From the NCBI RefSeq assembly GCF_000725485.1, contig NZ_JOAG01000067.1, positions 1-33,389 on the forward strand: 33,389 nt of DNA. The letters are read 5' to 3'. Each line of letters begins with the position of its first letter. The first letter of the stretch is position 1. Positions 22,124 to 29,199 of this stretch are shown piece after piece. Made by a program: the position numbers and the translations under genes. The DNA is from Nonomuraea candida (GTDB lineage Bacteria > Actinomycetota > Actinomycetes > Streptosporangiales > Streptosporangiaceae). The notes beneath the pieces are model-generated. The model made no database searches. It was not told the DNA's origin and saw only the letters and a program-made list of their open reading frames with translations.

Positions 22124-25100
22124 ATGCGCCCGGGTGTGCAGCCGGCGCCCCCCGAAGGGCGTGCGGAACCGCCGGCCCTTCTCGACCTCCCGCGCTACGA
22201 AGTGGCTCCCACGGTGATGGTGCGGACTCCCCTCATGCCCATGCCGGAGGGCACGGCATGCGAGGATGAGCTTGCGCGGGCGTTCGTCGACGACCCGATT
22301 CTGCTGGAGGCGCTGTGGGTGGCCAGCCCCTCGCTGGCGCGGCAGCTGGAGGAGTACGCCGCCGCCCCTGCCGCGGTGCCGGTCAACCGGCGCCGCAGGC
22401 TCTTCGATGCGCTCGCCCGTTATCACAGCCGGGCCACCACCAGACCGACTCCTTTCGGTCTCTTCAGCGGGGTCGGCGTCGCCGCGTGGGGTTCGCGGCT
22501 GGAGTTGCGAGTGGGACGGCGCGAGGACTGCCGCCGGTGGGCCAGACTCGACTTCACCAAGGTCCAGGCGCTGGCGCGGGAGCTCGAGGGAGAGGATCGG
22601 CACCGAGGCGAGCTGGAGTTGTTCGCCAACCCGGCGCTGCACGTCCACGGCCGCCGCGTCTACCTGCCCGACCGCGGTCCGCTGAGGACGAAGCAGGGGG
22701 AGGAGACGTTCTCCCTTCGCGGCAGCGAGTCCTTGGAGAAGGTCCTCTCCTGGGCGCGGACGCCTGTCGCATACGACATCATCGCGGACAAGCTCGCGCA
22801 GGAGTATCCGGACCTCTCCGCGGACGCACGCGGCCGATTCCTGGATGAACTGGTCGGCGAGGGCGTGCTCCTCAGCACGCTGCGGCCTTCCCTGTCCGGC
22901 GGCGATCCGCTGACCACGCTCCGCGAGAAGGTCGCCGGACGGTCGTCGCCGGGTGCCGAACGAGTGCGCGAAACCGCGGCGCGGGTCGATGCCTACCGGG
23001 CCTCACCGCTGGGCGCCGGCCTGGAACCCCTCAAATCGCTCTTCGCCGTATACGGCGCCACGCTCGACCGGCAGCGGTGTCTCCAGGTCGACATGAGCGT
23101 GCCGATCTCGGGCACTGTCCCCCGCGAACTCGCGGAGACGGCGAAGGATGCCTTCCTGGCACTCCTCTGCCTTTCCCCTGCGGAGCCCGGGTTCCCTCAC
23201 CTCAACGCCTACGCCGGGGAGTTCGCCGACCGCTACGGCGACCGCGAAGTGCCGATCCTCGAGTTGCTCGACGATCACCTCGGTCTGGGGCCGCCGGCGA
23301 CCTACGAGCATCCTGCGCCCGCCCGGGCGCGAGTGGCCCCCGAGCCCGCCACCAGGAACATCGGCTTCCTGCGTGCCCTGGCCGCCGAGAGGGGAGAGGT
23401 CGTGCTGACCCTCGGGGACTTGGAGCCGTTGCGGCCCCGTGGCGCGCATCACCCGCCCTCGGCCGACCTGTTCCTGATGCTCGCCCAAGGGGCCGCCGAA
23501 GACGACGGCTGGCTCGCCGTGGTGTCCCCGACGGGAGCCCGCGTCCCCGCGGGTAGCGCCTTCGGCCGGTTCTGGCAGCTGAACGCCGGATTCGACGACC
23601 ACCTGCGCAGGTGCGCCGCACACGAGAAGAGCGCTGGCTCCGACGTGGTGATCGCCGACGTCAGCTATGCCCATCCAGCCGGTCACGCGAAGGAGCACGT
23701 GAGCAACATGATGCTGGCGCCCAGGCTGCGCGCCGCCGAAATCGCGTTCGGCATCCCACCCGCCGGCCTCGGACGGCAGCTCCCGATGTCCGACCTGGTC
23801 GTGGGGCTGGAGCACGGACTGGGGAGGGAGCACGGCCGCCTCTATGCGAGGTCCCGTACGCTCGGCACAAGGGTGATCGCCCGGACACCCGGCATGGTGG
23901 TCCCGCCGGTCGCCCCCAACCCGATCCGGTTTCTGCTCGAACTGTCCGAACAGGACCTGTGGCGGCCGGCCTGGAGCTGGGGGGAACTCATCGACCGGCC
24001 CGCGCTTCCGCGTGTCCGCATCGGCAGAGCGGTCCTCGCCCCGGCCCGGTGGCGGCTGCCCGAGCGGTGGGACGGCGCTCCCGATCCGGACGCCGACCTG
24101 CGGCAGTGGCGAACCGACTGGTCCGTGCCGCGGCACGTCTATGCGGGCGAGCACGAATCCGACAATCGTCTGCTGCTCAACCTGGATTCCCCCAGAGACA
24201 TCGAGCTGCTTCGCCACCAGATGCGCCAGGGCGTGACGGCGGTGGAGGAGCCGCTGCCCGGCCGCTCTCACGCGGCGGCGCGCGGTCCCGGCGGCGCGCC
24301 GTTCATGACCGAGGTCGTCGTCTCCCTGCTGGCGGACCCCCCAAGACCGGAACCCGCTGCTCCGCCACGCCACGACAGAGGGCCGAGCCGCCTCTCCCCC
24401 CGGCTGCTGCCACCCGAGAGTGAGTGGTGGTGTTTCCAGTTGTACGGTCTGCCCTCGCTGCAGGACCTCGCCCTGGAACACCTGGCCGGGGGGCTCGGCG
24501 CCGAGGGTCTGGAGTGGCACTTCTCCCGCTGCCCCGCTCCTCGGCCACATCTGCTGGTTCACGTCCGCGCCGATGGCGGGGCCGCTCCGCGTCCACCCGT
24601 ACCCGCTGTCGCGGGCCTGCTGGACCAAGGGCTCATCACCGACATCCAGGTGACCGGCTGCGAACGCGACATCGAGTGGTACGGCGGAGCCGCCGCGGCG
24701 GAATGCGAGCGAATCTTCTGCACCGAGACCCCGATGATCGTACGGCTGCTCGGCCTGACCGGCGAGACCTGCGCCGCCGACCAGCATGCAGCACTGGACG
24801 ACCGCGACCTCGCGATCCTGAGCGTGGACACTCTCCTCACCGGCATAGGGGTCGAGCGTCACGTCCGCACAGCGGTCTTCCACCGCATGCGCGACGCCCG
24901 CGCACAGGAGTTCGCCGGGCTGCGGCACCTCGACAGGAAGTTGTTGAACCGCGAGCTCAACGGGCGCAAGAAGCGGTTGCGCTCCCTGCTCCTCGGCACC
25001 CATGCCGCTCTCGGCGCCGGTGGAGGGCTCGCCCGGTGGCGCGAGGACTTCCTCGCGGCCCTGGAGCAGGCACGCCCGCGGGTGCCCGCGTTCACGGCTC

Positions 25101-25234
25101 CCACAGGGGCGATCTCGCCCGTCCTGTCCCATCTGGTAAGCATGCACGCCAACAGGCTCGGTTTCTTCCGCGGCGAGGAGTACCGGCTCGTCCATCACCT
25201 CTACGAGGTGAGCCAGGGACTGCTGAGGGTCTGA
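22124..25234 (+). CDS. lanB: LanB-type lantibiotic dehydratase (glutamyl-tRNA dependent)
   Basis: About 1036 residues from ATG 22124, behind GGAAG and 2 bp after the upstream stop. Residues 1-740 are the glutamylation domain (YHSRATTRPTPFGLFSGVG is the hallmark near the N-terminus). Residues about 765-1036 are a SpaB_C-type elimination domain starting EWWCFQLYGLPS. LanB enzymes transfer Glu from tRNA to Ser/Thr and then eliminate it. The segment aligned to the essential arginine pair (usually HLRLRF) reads HLLVHVR at 809-815, so both arginines seem lost, whereas His near 1008 (SMHANRLGF) remains. Elimination is probably done by the neighbouring small protein. No LanC or separate precursor is visible nearby. 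Confidence 0.88.
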   Translation: MRPGVQPAPPEGRAEPPALLDLPRYEVAPTVMVRTPLMPMPEGTACEDELARAFVDDPILLEALWVASPSLARQLEEYAAAPAAVPVNRRRRLFDALARYHSRATTRPTPFGLFSGVGVAAWGSRLELRVGRREDCRRWARLDFTKVQALARELEGEDRHRGELELFANPALHVHGRRVYLPDRGPLRTKQGEETFSLRGSESLEKVLSWARTPVAYDIIADKLAQEYPDLSADARGRFLDELVGEGVLLSTLRPSLSGGDPLTTLREKVAGRSSPGAERVRETAARVDAYRASPLGAGLEPLKSLFAVYGATLDRQRCLQVDMSVPISGTVPRELAETAKDAFLALLCLSPAEPGFPHLNAYAGEFADRYGDREVPILELLDDHLGLGPPATYEHPAPARARVAPEPATRNIGFLRALAAERGEVVLTLGDLEPLRPRGAHHPPSADLFLMLAQGAAEDDGWLAVVSPTGARVPAGSAFGRFWQLNAGFDDHLRRCAAHEKSAGSDVVIADVSYAHPAGHAKEHVSNMMLAPRLRAAEIAFGIPPAGLGRQLPMSDLVVGLEHGLGREHGRLYARSRTLGTRVIARTPGMVVPPVAPNPIRFLLELSEQDLWRPAWSWGELIDRPALPRVRIGRAVLAPARWRLPERWDGAPDPDADLRQWRTDWSVPRHVYAGEHESDNRLLLNLDSPRDIELLRHQMRQGVTAVEEPLPGRSHAAARGPGGAPFMTEVVVSLLADPPRPEPAAPPRHDRGPSRLSPRLLPPESEWWCFQLYGLPSLQDLALEHLAGGLGAEGLEWHFSRCPAPRPHLLVHVRADGGAAPRPPVPAVAGLLDQGLITDIQVTGCERDIEWYGGAAAAECERIFCTETPMIVRLLGLTGETCAADQHAALDDRDLAILSVDTLLTGIGVERHVRTAVFHRMRDARAQEFAGLRHLDRKLLNRELNGRKKRLRSLLLGTHAALGAGGGLARWREDFLAALEQARPRVPAFTAPTGAISPVLSHLVSMHANRLGFFRGEEYRLVHHLYEVSQGLLRV

Positions 25235-25264
25235 TCGGATGTGGCGCCCCGATCAGACCCTCAG
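25223..25264. terminator. Strong bidirectional hairpin after LanB
   Basis: A perfect 16-bp inverted repeat (25223-25238 and 25249-25264) with a 10-nt loop. It overlaps the LanB stop codon and separates LanB from the convergent StrR gene. No T-run follows, as is common for actinomycete terminators. Confidence 0.8.
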
Positions 25265-25273
25265 CCGACGCGA

Positions 25274-25297
25274 GGACCGGCCGCTCACGGCCGGTCC
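25274..25297. terminator. Second hairpin in the convergent gap
   Basis: A perfect 10-bp GC stem (GGACCGGCCG/CGGCCGGTCC) with loop CTCA, 9 bp after the first hairpin. Because it is symmetrical it could serve the StrR transcript arriving from the other side. Confidence 0.7.
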
Positions 25298-25388
25298 GTC
25301 GCCGGCACGTCCGCCTCACCAGAGACGCTCCCGGCGTCGCAACCGGTTGCATCCTGGGGCAGGCAACTGCCCGCGGCCGTCCGTGGCG

Positions 25389-26495
25389 CTAACACTCTCG
25401 TTGCGCGGAAGCACTCGTTCTGTCGCGCTCCGTACGCCGTTGGAGGTCTTCCGCGAACTCCTCCCAAGCCGCGGCGCTCTCCTTGGCCACCTGGTAGACC
25501 AGCTCGACGCAGTGCTCGGGAATCGCGTCGATGAGTTGCGCCCTGGTCGGCACGAGAGTGGCGCTCGCGCTCAGCATGCGCAGAAGCAGCCGGCCACGCT
25601 CCGCCGACCGCAGTGCCGGATCCCTGATCAGGGTGTTCAGTGGTGACTTGCGACTCTGGTCGAGCTTCGGCGACCCCATCGACCTCGGCACCTTGGCGGC
25701 CCCGAGGGCGATGTCCTGGAGCTGAACGCTCACGGCGGCCGGCTGGTCCGGAGGCAGGGAACCCTCGGTCACCTCGACTGACCGTGACGAGCCGGGCAAG
25801 GGGCCCTCCCCTCGCCTCAGCCGGTTACGCACGTCGCGTACGGTGTTCGGTGAGACTCCCGCTTCCTTGGCGATCCTCCGTAGCGAGCTGTGGGGCTCGG
25901 CCTCTATCAGTTCGGCGGCGCGGATCCGGCCCGCCGTACTGTCCATCGGACGGACCCGGCCGTCACGTCCCAGCCGTGCAGACGGCTGGGCCTCTCGCGG
26001 GAGGATGACGCTGCGTATGCTGCTGACCGTCTGGGCGGATAATCCGACGATCCTGGCAATGGCCCTGTCGGACCATTGAGGGTGCGATCGTACGATCCGG
26101 CCGGCTGCCGCAGTGCGATCGGCCACCGAAAGCGGAAGACCATGAGTGGTGTTTTCCCTGACCGCGATGACGAAGGCGTCGCACTCGTCACCTTCAAAAA
26201 ACCGAACCGGTATCGTTTTATCGCCGCGCAACGCTACCGCCCGCAGCCGGTGCATCCCGTCCACGACCCGCATCGTGGACCGGTGGACGATAATCGAAGG
26301 CAGTTCAGCGTCCAACCCGGCAAGAAGGTTTATGTGGGTGAGATCCTCCCCAGCGCTTCTAGGCGTATCCGCCGGCAAAAGGTCTTGAATGGGGACGTCC
26401 ACGACGTCCGTCAGCTCTGGGTGGAAGTTTTCACTTAGCGCAGCGTTCCCCGTTTGGAGCTCGTTCGAGGGCTCTGTCGAAGCCCGGTTAGCCAA
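25389..26495 (-). CDS. StrR-family pathway-specific regulator (ParB-like domain)
   Basis: A 368-residue relative of StrR, NovG and similar activators of antibiotic clusters. Residues 30-120 form the ParB-like domain (VPIQDLLPADTPR, then VDGMHRLRA and RENTTHGLPLS). A helix-turn-helix follows at about 130-165 (WSDRAIARIVGLSAQTVSSIR), with a second one near 205-230 (LRRIAKEAGVSPNTVRDVR). The start is a TTG with AAAGGGGAGA close upstream; no better start is in frame. Leu152, inside the helix-turn-helix, is encoded by TTA, so translation may depend on the bldA leucyl-tRNA. The gene converges on LanB and probably activates the cluster through the two operators at 20861-20990. Confidence 0.9.
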   Translation of the reverse strand: MANRASTEPSNELQTGNAALSENFHPELTDVVDVPIQDLLPADTPRSAGEDLTHINLLAGLDAELPSIIVHRSTMRVVDGMHRLRAVALRGDKTIPVRFFEGDECDAFVIAVRENTTHGLPLSVADRTAAAGRIVRSHPQWSDRAIARIVGLSAQTVSSIRSVILPREAQPSARLGRDGRVRPMDSTAGRIRAAELIEAEPHSSLRRIAKEAGVSPNTVRDVRNRLRRGEGPLPGSSRSVEVTEGSLPPDQPAAVSVQLQDIALGAAKVPRSMGSPKLDQSRKSPLNTLIRDPALRSAERGRLLLRMLSASATLVPTRAQLIDAIPEHCVELVYQVAKESAAAWEEFAEDLQRRTERDRTSASAQREC

Positions 26496-26777
26496 TGCTC
26501 TCCCCTTTGGCGCAGAAGCTTTGACCTTGCAGCATCCCCCGAGCTGCCGCCCCTACAGTGAATTGACGTTTGCCGCAGCACTGCTGCTAATGCCCCATCG
26601 GTTCCGGAATCGCCGTCCCGAATGGCGTCAGCAGAACATCCCTCCGGTCGAGTCCAGATCGACCAGCACAGAAGACCAAGCCCATCCGTTTGGTCATAGA
26701 GCACCTCAGAGTCCGCAGAAAGGCAGTGGCGAGACCCGCACCAGAAGCGGTTGTTGCGGCCGTACACTTAGGCCAAT

Positions 26778-26806
26778 ATTTCATATGCAATGGTTGATCC
26801 TGTCAA
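26778..26806 (-). promoter_or_regulatory. Predicted promoter of the StrR-family gene
   Basis: On the minus strand a perfect -35 TTGACA (26801-26806) and TGAAAT (26778-26783, 4 of 6 matches) are 17 bp apart in a locally AT-rich patch. It would give a leader of about 275 nt before the TTG start, long for this family. No StrR-like operator is seen here, so no obvious autoregulation. Confidence 0.5.
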
Positions 26807-27137
26807 GTTGTCACCGGCCAGGGTCAATCACTGAGCAACGGTCTTCACACGAAGCATGGCGGAGAATCAGGCTCCGCTGGGAGCAGGTGCGCGGGCCTGC
26901 GCACTTTGGGTCCCATCTTCACATTTTGCCGGGCCTCGCCGGCCGCCATGGAACGGCGTTGCGCCCGGAGCCGCCATCGGCCTCGCGCACTCCGCAGCGA
27001 GCAGAAAACGTATACTGAATCGTTCTTGCCAGTGGCATGTAGATGTTATGTAGACGGCCCGGCTTTCACCGGTCCTCGACGCCGCCATTGGCCTCGATTC
27101 TCAGCAGGCCGCGCGTGGGCGCCGGCTCCTCCACGGC
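26807..27137. other. Intergenic stretch without a recognisable gene
   Basis: Between the StrR promoter region and the degraded zone I see no convincing gene. The open frames here have no supported start, no recognisable motif and no ribosome site. Confidence 0.5.
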
Positions 27138-27311
27138 TCAGCACATACGAGCCGCGATCCCGTCGAGAACGACGCCGAGTGCCGCTCGAACCTCCGGTTC
27201 CCCGTCGTCGCGAAGGTGCCCGACGGCCTTGACCAGCTCGTCGCCCTCGCCCAGCCACGCATCGCGCCCGGCCCGCGAGTACCAGTCCGGGTCAGCGAGG
27301 CACGACGTGTC
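27138..27311 (-). pseudogene. Possible C-terminal gene remnant, unknown
   Basis: The minus-strand frame ending at 27138 gives a protein-like acidic helical end (DPDWYSRAGRDAWLG, DELVKAVGHLRDDGEPEVR, LDGIAARMC). There is no credible start or upstream half: the frame runs into the antisense of the integrase remnant. I do not recognise the family. It could equally be chance open frame in GC-rich DNA. Confidence 0.3.
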
Positions 27312-27330
27312 CGCGGCTGCCGGTAGTTGA

Positions 27331-27655
27331 TGATCACGGCAGCTGGTATTTCGCGGTGCAGGTACGCGGCCTGAACGGGCAGCGGCAGCGCGTCCGGCAA
27401 GGTGGTTACGCCGGCCCCGAGGAAGCCCAGGCGGAGGGCCGGGCCCTGGCGCTGCCGACCGCGACGGGGCAGGGGCCGGATGCACGCTCGGGCAGTGGCC
27501 GGCACGCTGGCTGGCCACGAAGGACGATGTGCGTCCGTCGACCCGGCAGGGCTACGCCCCGCACATCCGCATCTACCTCGTCCCGCTGCTGGGACGGGTC
27601 CCGCTCCACCAACTCACTTCTCGCGACGTCAACGGCCTGCTCACGGCGCCGGCGT
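27331..27655 (+). pseudogene. Tyrosine recombinase/integrase N-terminal remnant
   Basis: Two frames join into the N-terminal part of an actinomycete phage-type integrase. The first reads GSWYFAVQVRGLNGQRQRVR and GGYAGPEEAQAE (arm-binding domain). After a frameshift near 27450-27494 the second reads WPARWLATKDDVRPSTRQGY, then IYLVPLLGRVPLHQLTSRDV (SAM-like core-binding domain). The catalytic domain with the R-H-R-Y residues is absent. It is a relic of an integrated element; no attachment site is evident. Confidence 0.7.
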
Positions 27656-27894
27656 CCCGTCCCTCGCCTGCTCCACCCTGCGGCGCCAAAACTCGGCCAT
27701 GGTGTCTGACCGGGCCTTCTATGGTGTTCCTACGCCTGCTGCTCAACCCGCTATATAAAACCTCCCCACCAGCTCCCAGGCCATGCTCCACCTCGCATCG
27801 ATCAACAACCTCACCAAGCGCATAACAGACGAAACCACCCAACCTGGCGAGGTACCTACTAGGACATAAGCCGCAATCTACTCAAATCAAATGC

Positions 27895-28330
27895 TCACTG
27901 ACGAACGACATCCCGGAACTGAATGACGACGAGCAGAACATGTGGCGGCAGTGGAATCAACGTGGAGCTGCTGGCACCGTCAATGGCGACCTGCAGGCCG
28001 ACTCAGGGCTGTCCAACCCCGACTACCAGGTGCTCGTCGTGCTGAGCGAGTCCGCCGAGGGACGAAGCCGGATCTCCGACCTGGCGGCGTTGTCGCAGTG
28101 GGAACGCAACCGGGTGGCCCACCATGTCACCCGGATGGAGAAGCGCGACCTGGTGTCTCGACAAGGGTGCCCGACGACGGCCGTGACGCCTTCGTTCGCA
28201 TCACCGAGACGGGGCGGCGGCCATCCAGCCGGCCGCGCCGGGTCATGTGCGCACCGTGCGACACCTGGTCTTCGACGCGCTCACCGCGGACGAGGTGGCT
28301 CAGCTCGGTGAGATCTTCCACCCGGCTACG
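27895..28330 (+). pseudogene. MarR-family regulator, frameshifted
   Basis: In one frame: LNDDEQNMWRQWN, GDLQADSGLSNPDYQVLVVL, RISDLAALSQWERNRVAHHV and TRMEKRDLVSR, a typical MarR winged-helix protein. The rest continues in other frames: PDDGRDAFVRITETGR (the wing), then HVRTVRHLVFDALTADEVAQLGEIF (the dimerisation helix). At least two frameshifts separate these pieces (near 28160-28170 and 28210-28225). The start is unclear. Function is lost as read, unless the shifts are sequencing errors. Confidence 0.75.
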
Positions 28331-28480
28331 CTCCCGCATCGGCCCGTCAGCCGAATGGAGCAGCGCCGGATCCCCCCAACTGCCGCCGCGCGCTCCCCTG
28401 CCAGCCACGCTTCCGGCCCACGCGCATGAGGAGTTCGCGGCGGCACGGCCCGTACGACCAGCTGACTCGCGGGTCGTGCG

Positions 28481-28534
28481 GTTGAGCCCGTTGAGCCCGT
28501 TGAGCCCGTTGAGCCCATTGAGCCCGTTGAGCGA
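28481..28534. repeat. Six tandem copies of a 9-bp repeat
   Basis: GTTGAGCCC repeated six times (the fifth copy starts A, the last ends CGA). It lies between the MarR remnant and the LecA-like gene. Period 9 without spacers, so a minisatellite and not CRISPR. Confidence 0.9.
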
Positions 28535-28632
28535 GGCGAAAAAGATCGCAAGGCTGCGAACCTTCCTCCCCCGGACGCTATCCAACCCACATGTACGGCG
28601 AACCTGAATAGACAGGAAAAGGCATTCATCAT

Positions 28633-29103
28633 ATGAAATCGAAGCTGGCCACCCTGTTCTTCGCTACCTTCACCGCCGGCAGCTGCGTCCTCGCCGCCGC
28701 CTCGCCCGCCTCGGCCACGACGCACTACGGCAAAAGTAAAGTGATCAGCTCCGAGAGCGGCTGGCAGAACGCGGGCGTTTACGTCGAGCCGGGTGACATG
28801 GTGCGGATCCACTACGCCAGCGGCCGGTGGACGGTCGACTACCGCGAGTTCCCCTACGTGTCCTCGGCCGGCTACGACTGGCGCATCGACCGCCGGATCC
28901 ACCAGGGGTGCAAGATCCTCAGCAGGCACCCGCACGGTTCGATGATCGCGAGGATCAACAACGACCACTACAGGGTCGGCGGCAGGGCCTTGATCGAGGC
29001 GCGCCAGGCGGGCTTCCTCCAGCTGCGCGTCAACGACGCCGACGGTTGCCTGCGCGACAACGACGGCGCCGTCCGCGTGAAGATCTCGGTCGCCGACTAC
29101 TGA
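28633..29103 (+). CDS. Secreted LecA (PA-IL)-like protein
   Basis: A 156-residue protein with a Sec signal peptide (MKSKLATLFF..., likely cleavage after ASPASA near residue 28). The mature part resembles the beta-sandwich of PA-IL/LecA galactophilic lectins: GVYVEPGDMVRIHYASGRW, then SMIARIN, then GFLQLRVNDAD and DNDGAVRVKI, matching the ND...N-x-G calcium/sugar region. Two cysteines (RIHQGCKIL and DADGCLRD) could form a disulfide. GGAAAAGG lies about 11 bases upstream, a loose ribosome site. It is probably an extracellular carbohydrate-binding protein; the sugar is unknown. It has no evident link to the biosynthetic cluster. Confidence 0.7.
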   Translation: MKSKLATLFFATFTAGSCVLAAASPASATTHYGKSKVISSESGWQNAGVYVEPGDMVRIHYASGRWTVDYREFPYVSSAGYDWRIDRRIHQGCKILSRHPHGSMIARINNDHYRVGGRALIEARQAGFLQLRVNDADGCLRDNDGAVRVKISVADY

Positions 29104-29199
29104 GCCGCGCTCCCAGAAGATCATGACGTGGTCGGCGCCGCCCTCCCTCATCACCCGCGGCAGCCGGTTGACGTCTCCACCCACCACGGATGACCCCAT

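Noticed and set aside
23003..25198. 731-codon minus-strand ORF
   Set aside because: Antisense of the LanB gene; a codon-bias shadow with no recognisable domain.
21156..25234. A thiopeptide cluster
   Set aside because: The SpaB_C/LanB pair resembles thiopeptide enzymes, but there is no YcaO cyclodehydratase, no pyridine synthase and no Cys/Ser-rich precursor with a thiopeptide core nearby.
26435..26767. 110-codon minus-strand ORF upstream of the StrR gene
   Set aside because: No motif or ribosome site and it overlaps the regulator start in another frame; treated as leader sequence.
28481..28534. CRISPR array
   Set aside because: Nine-bp units abut without spacers; no cas genes.
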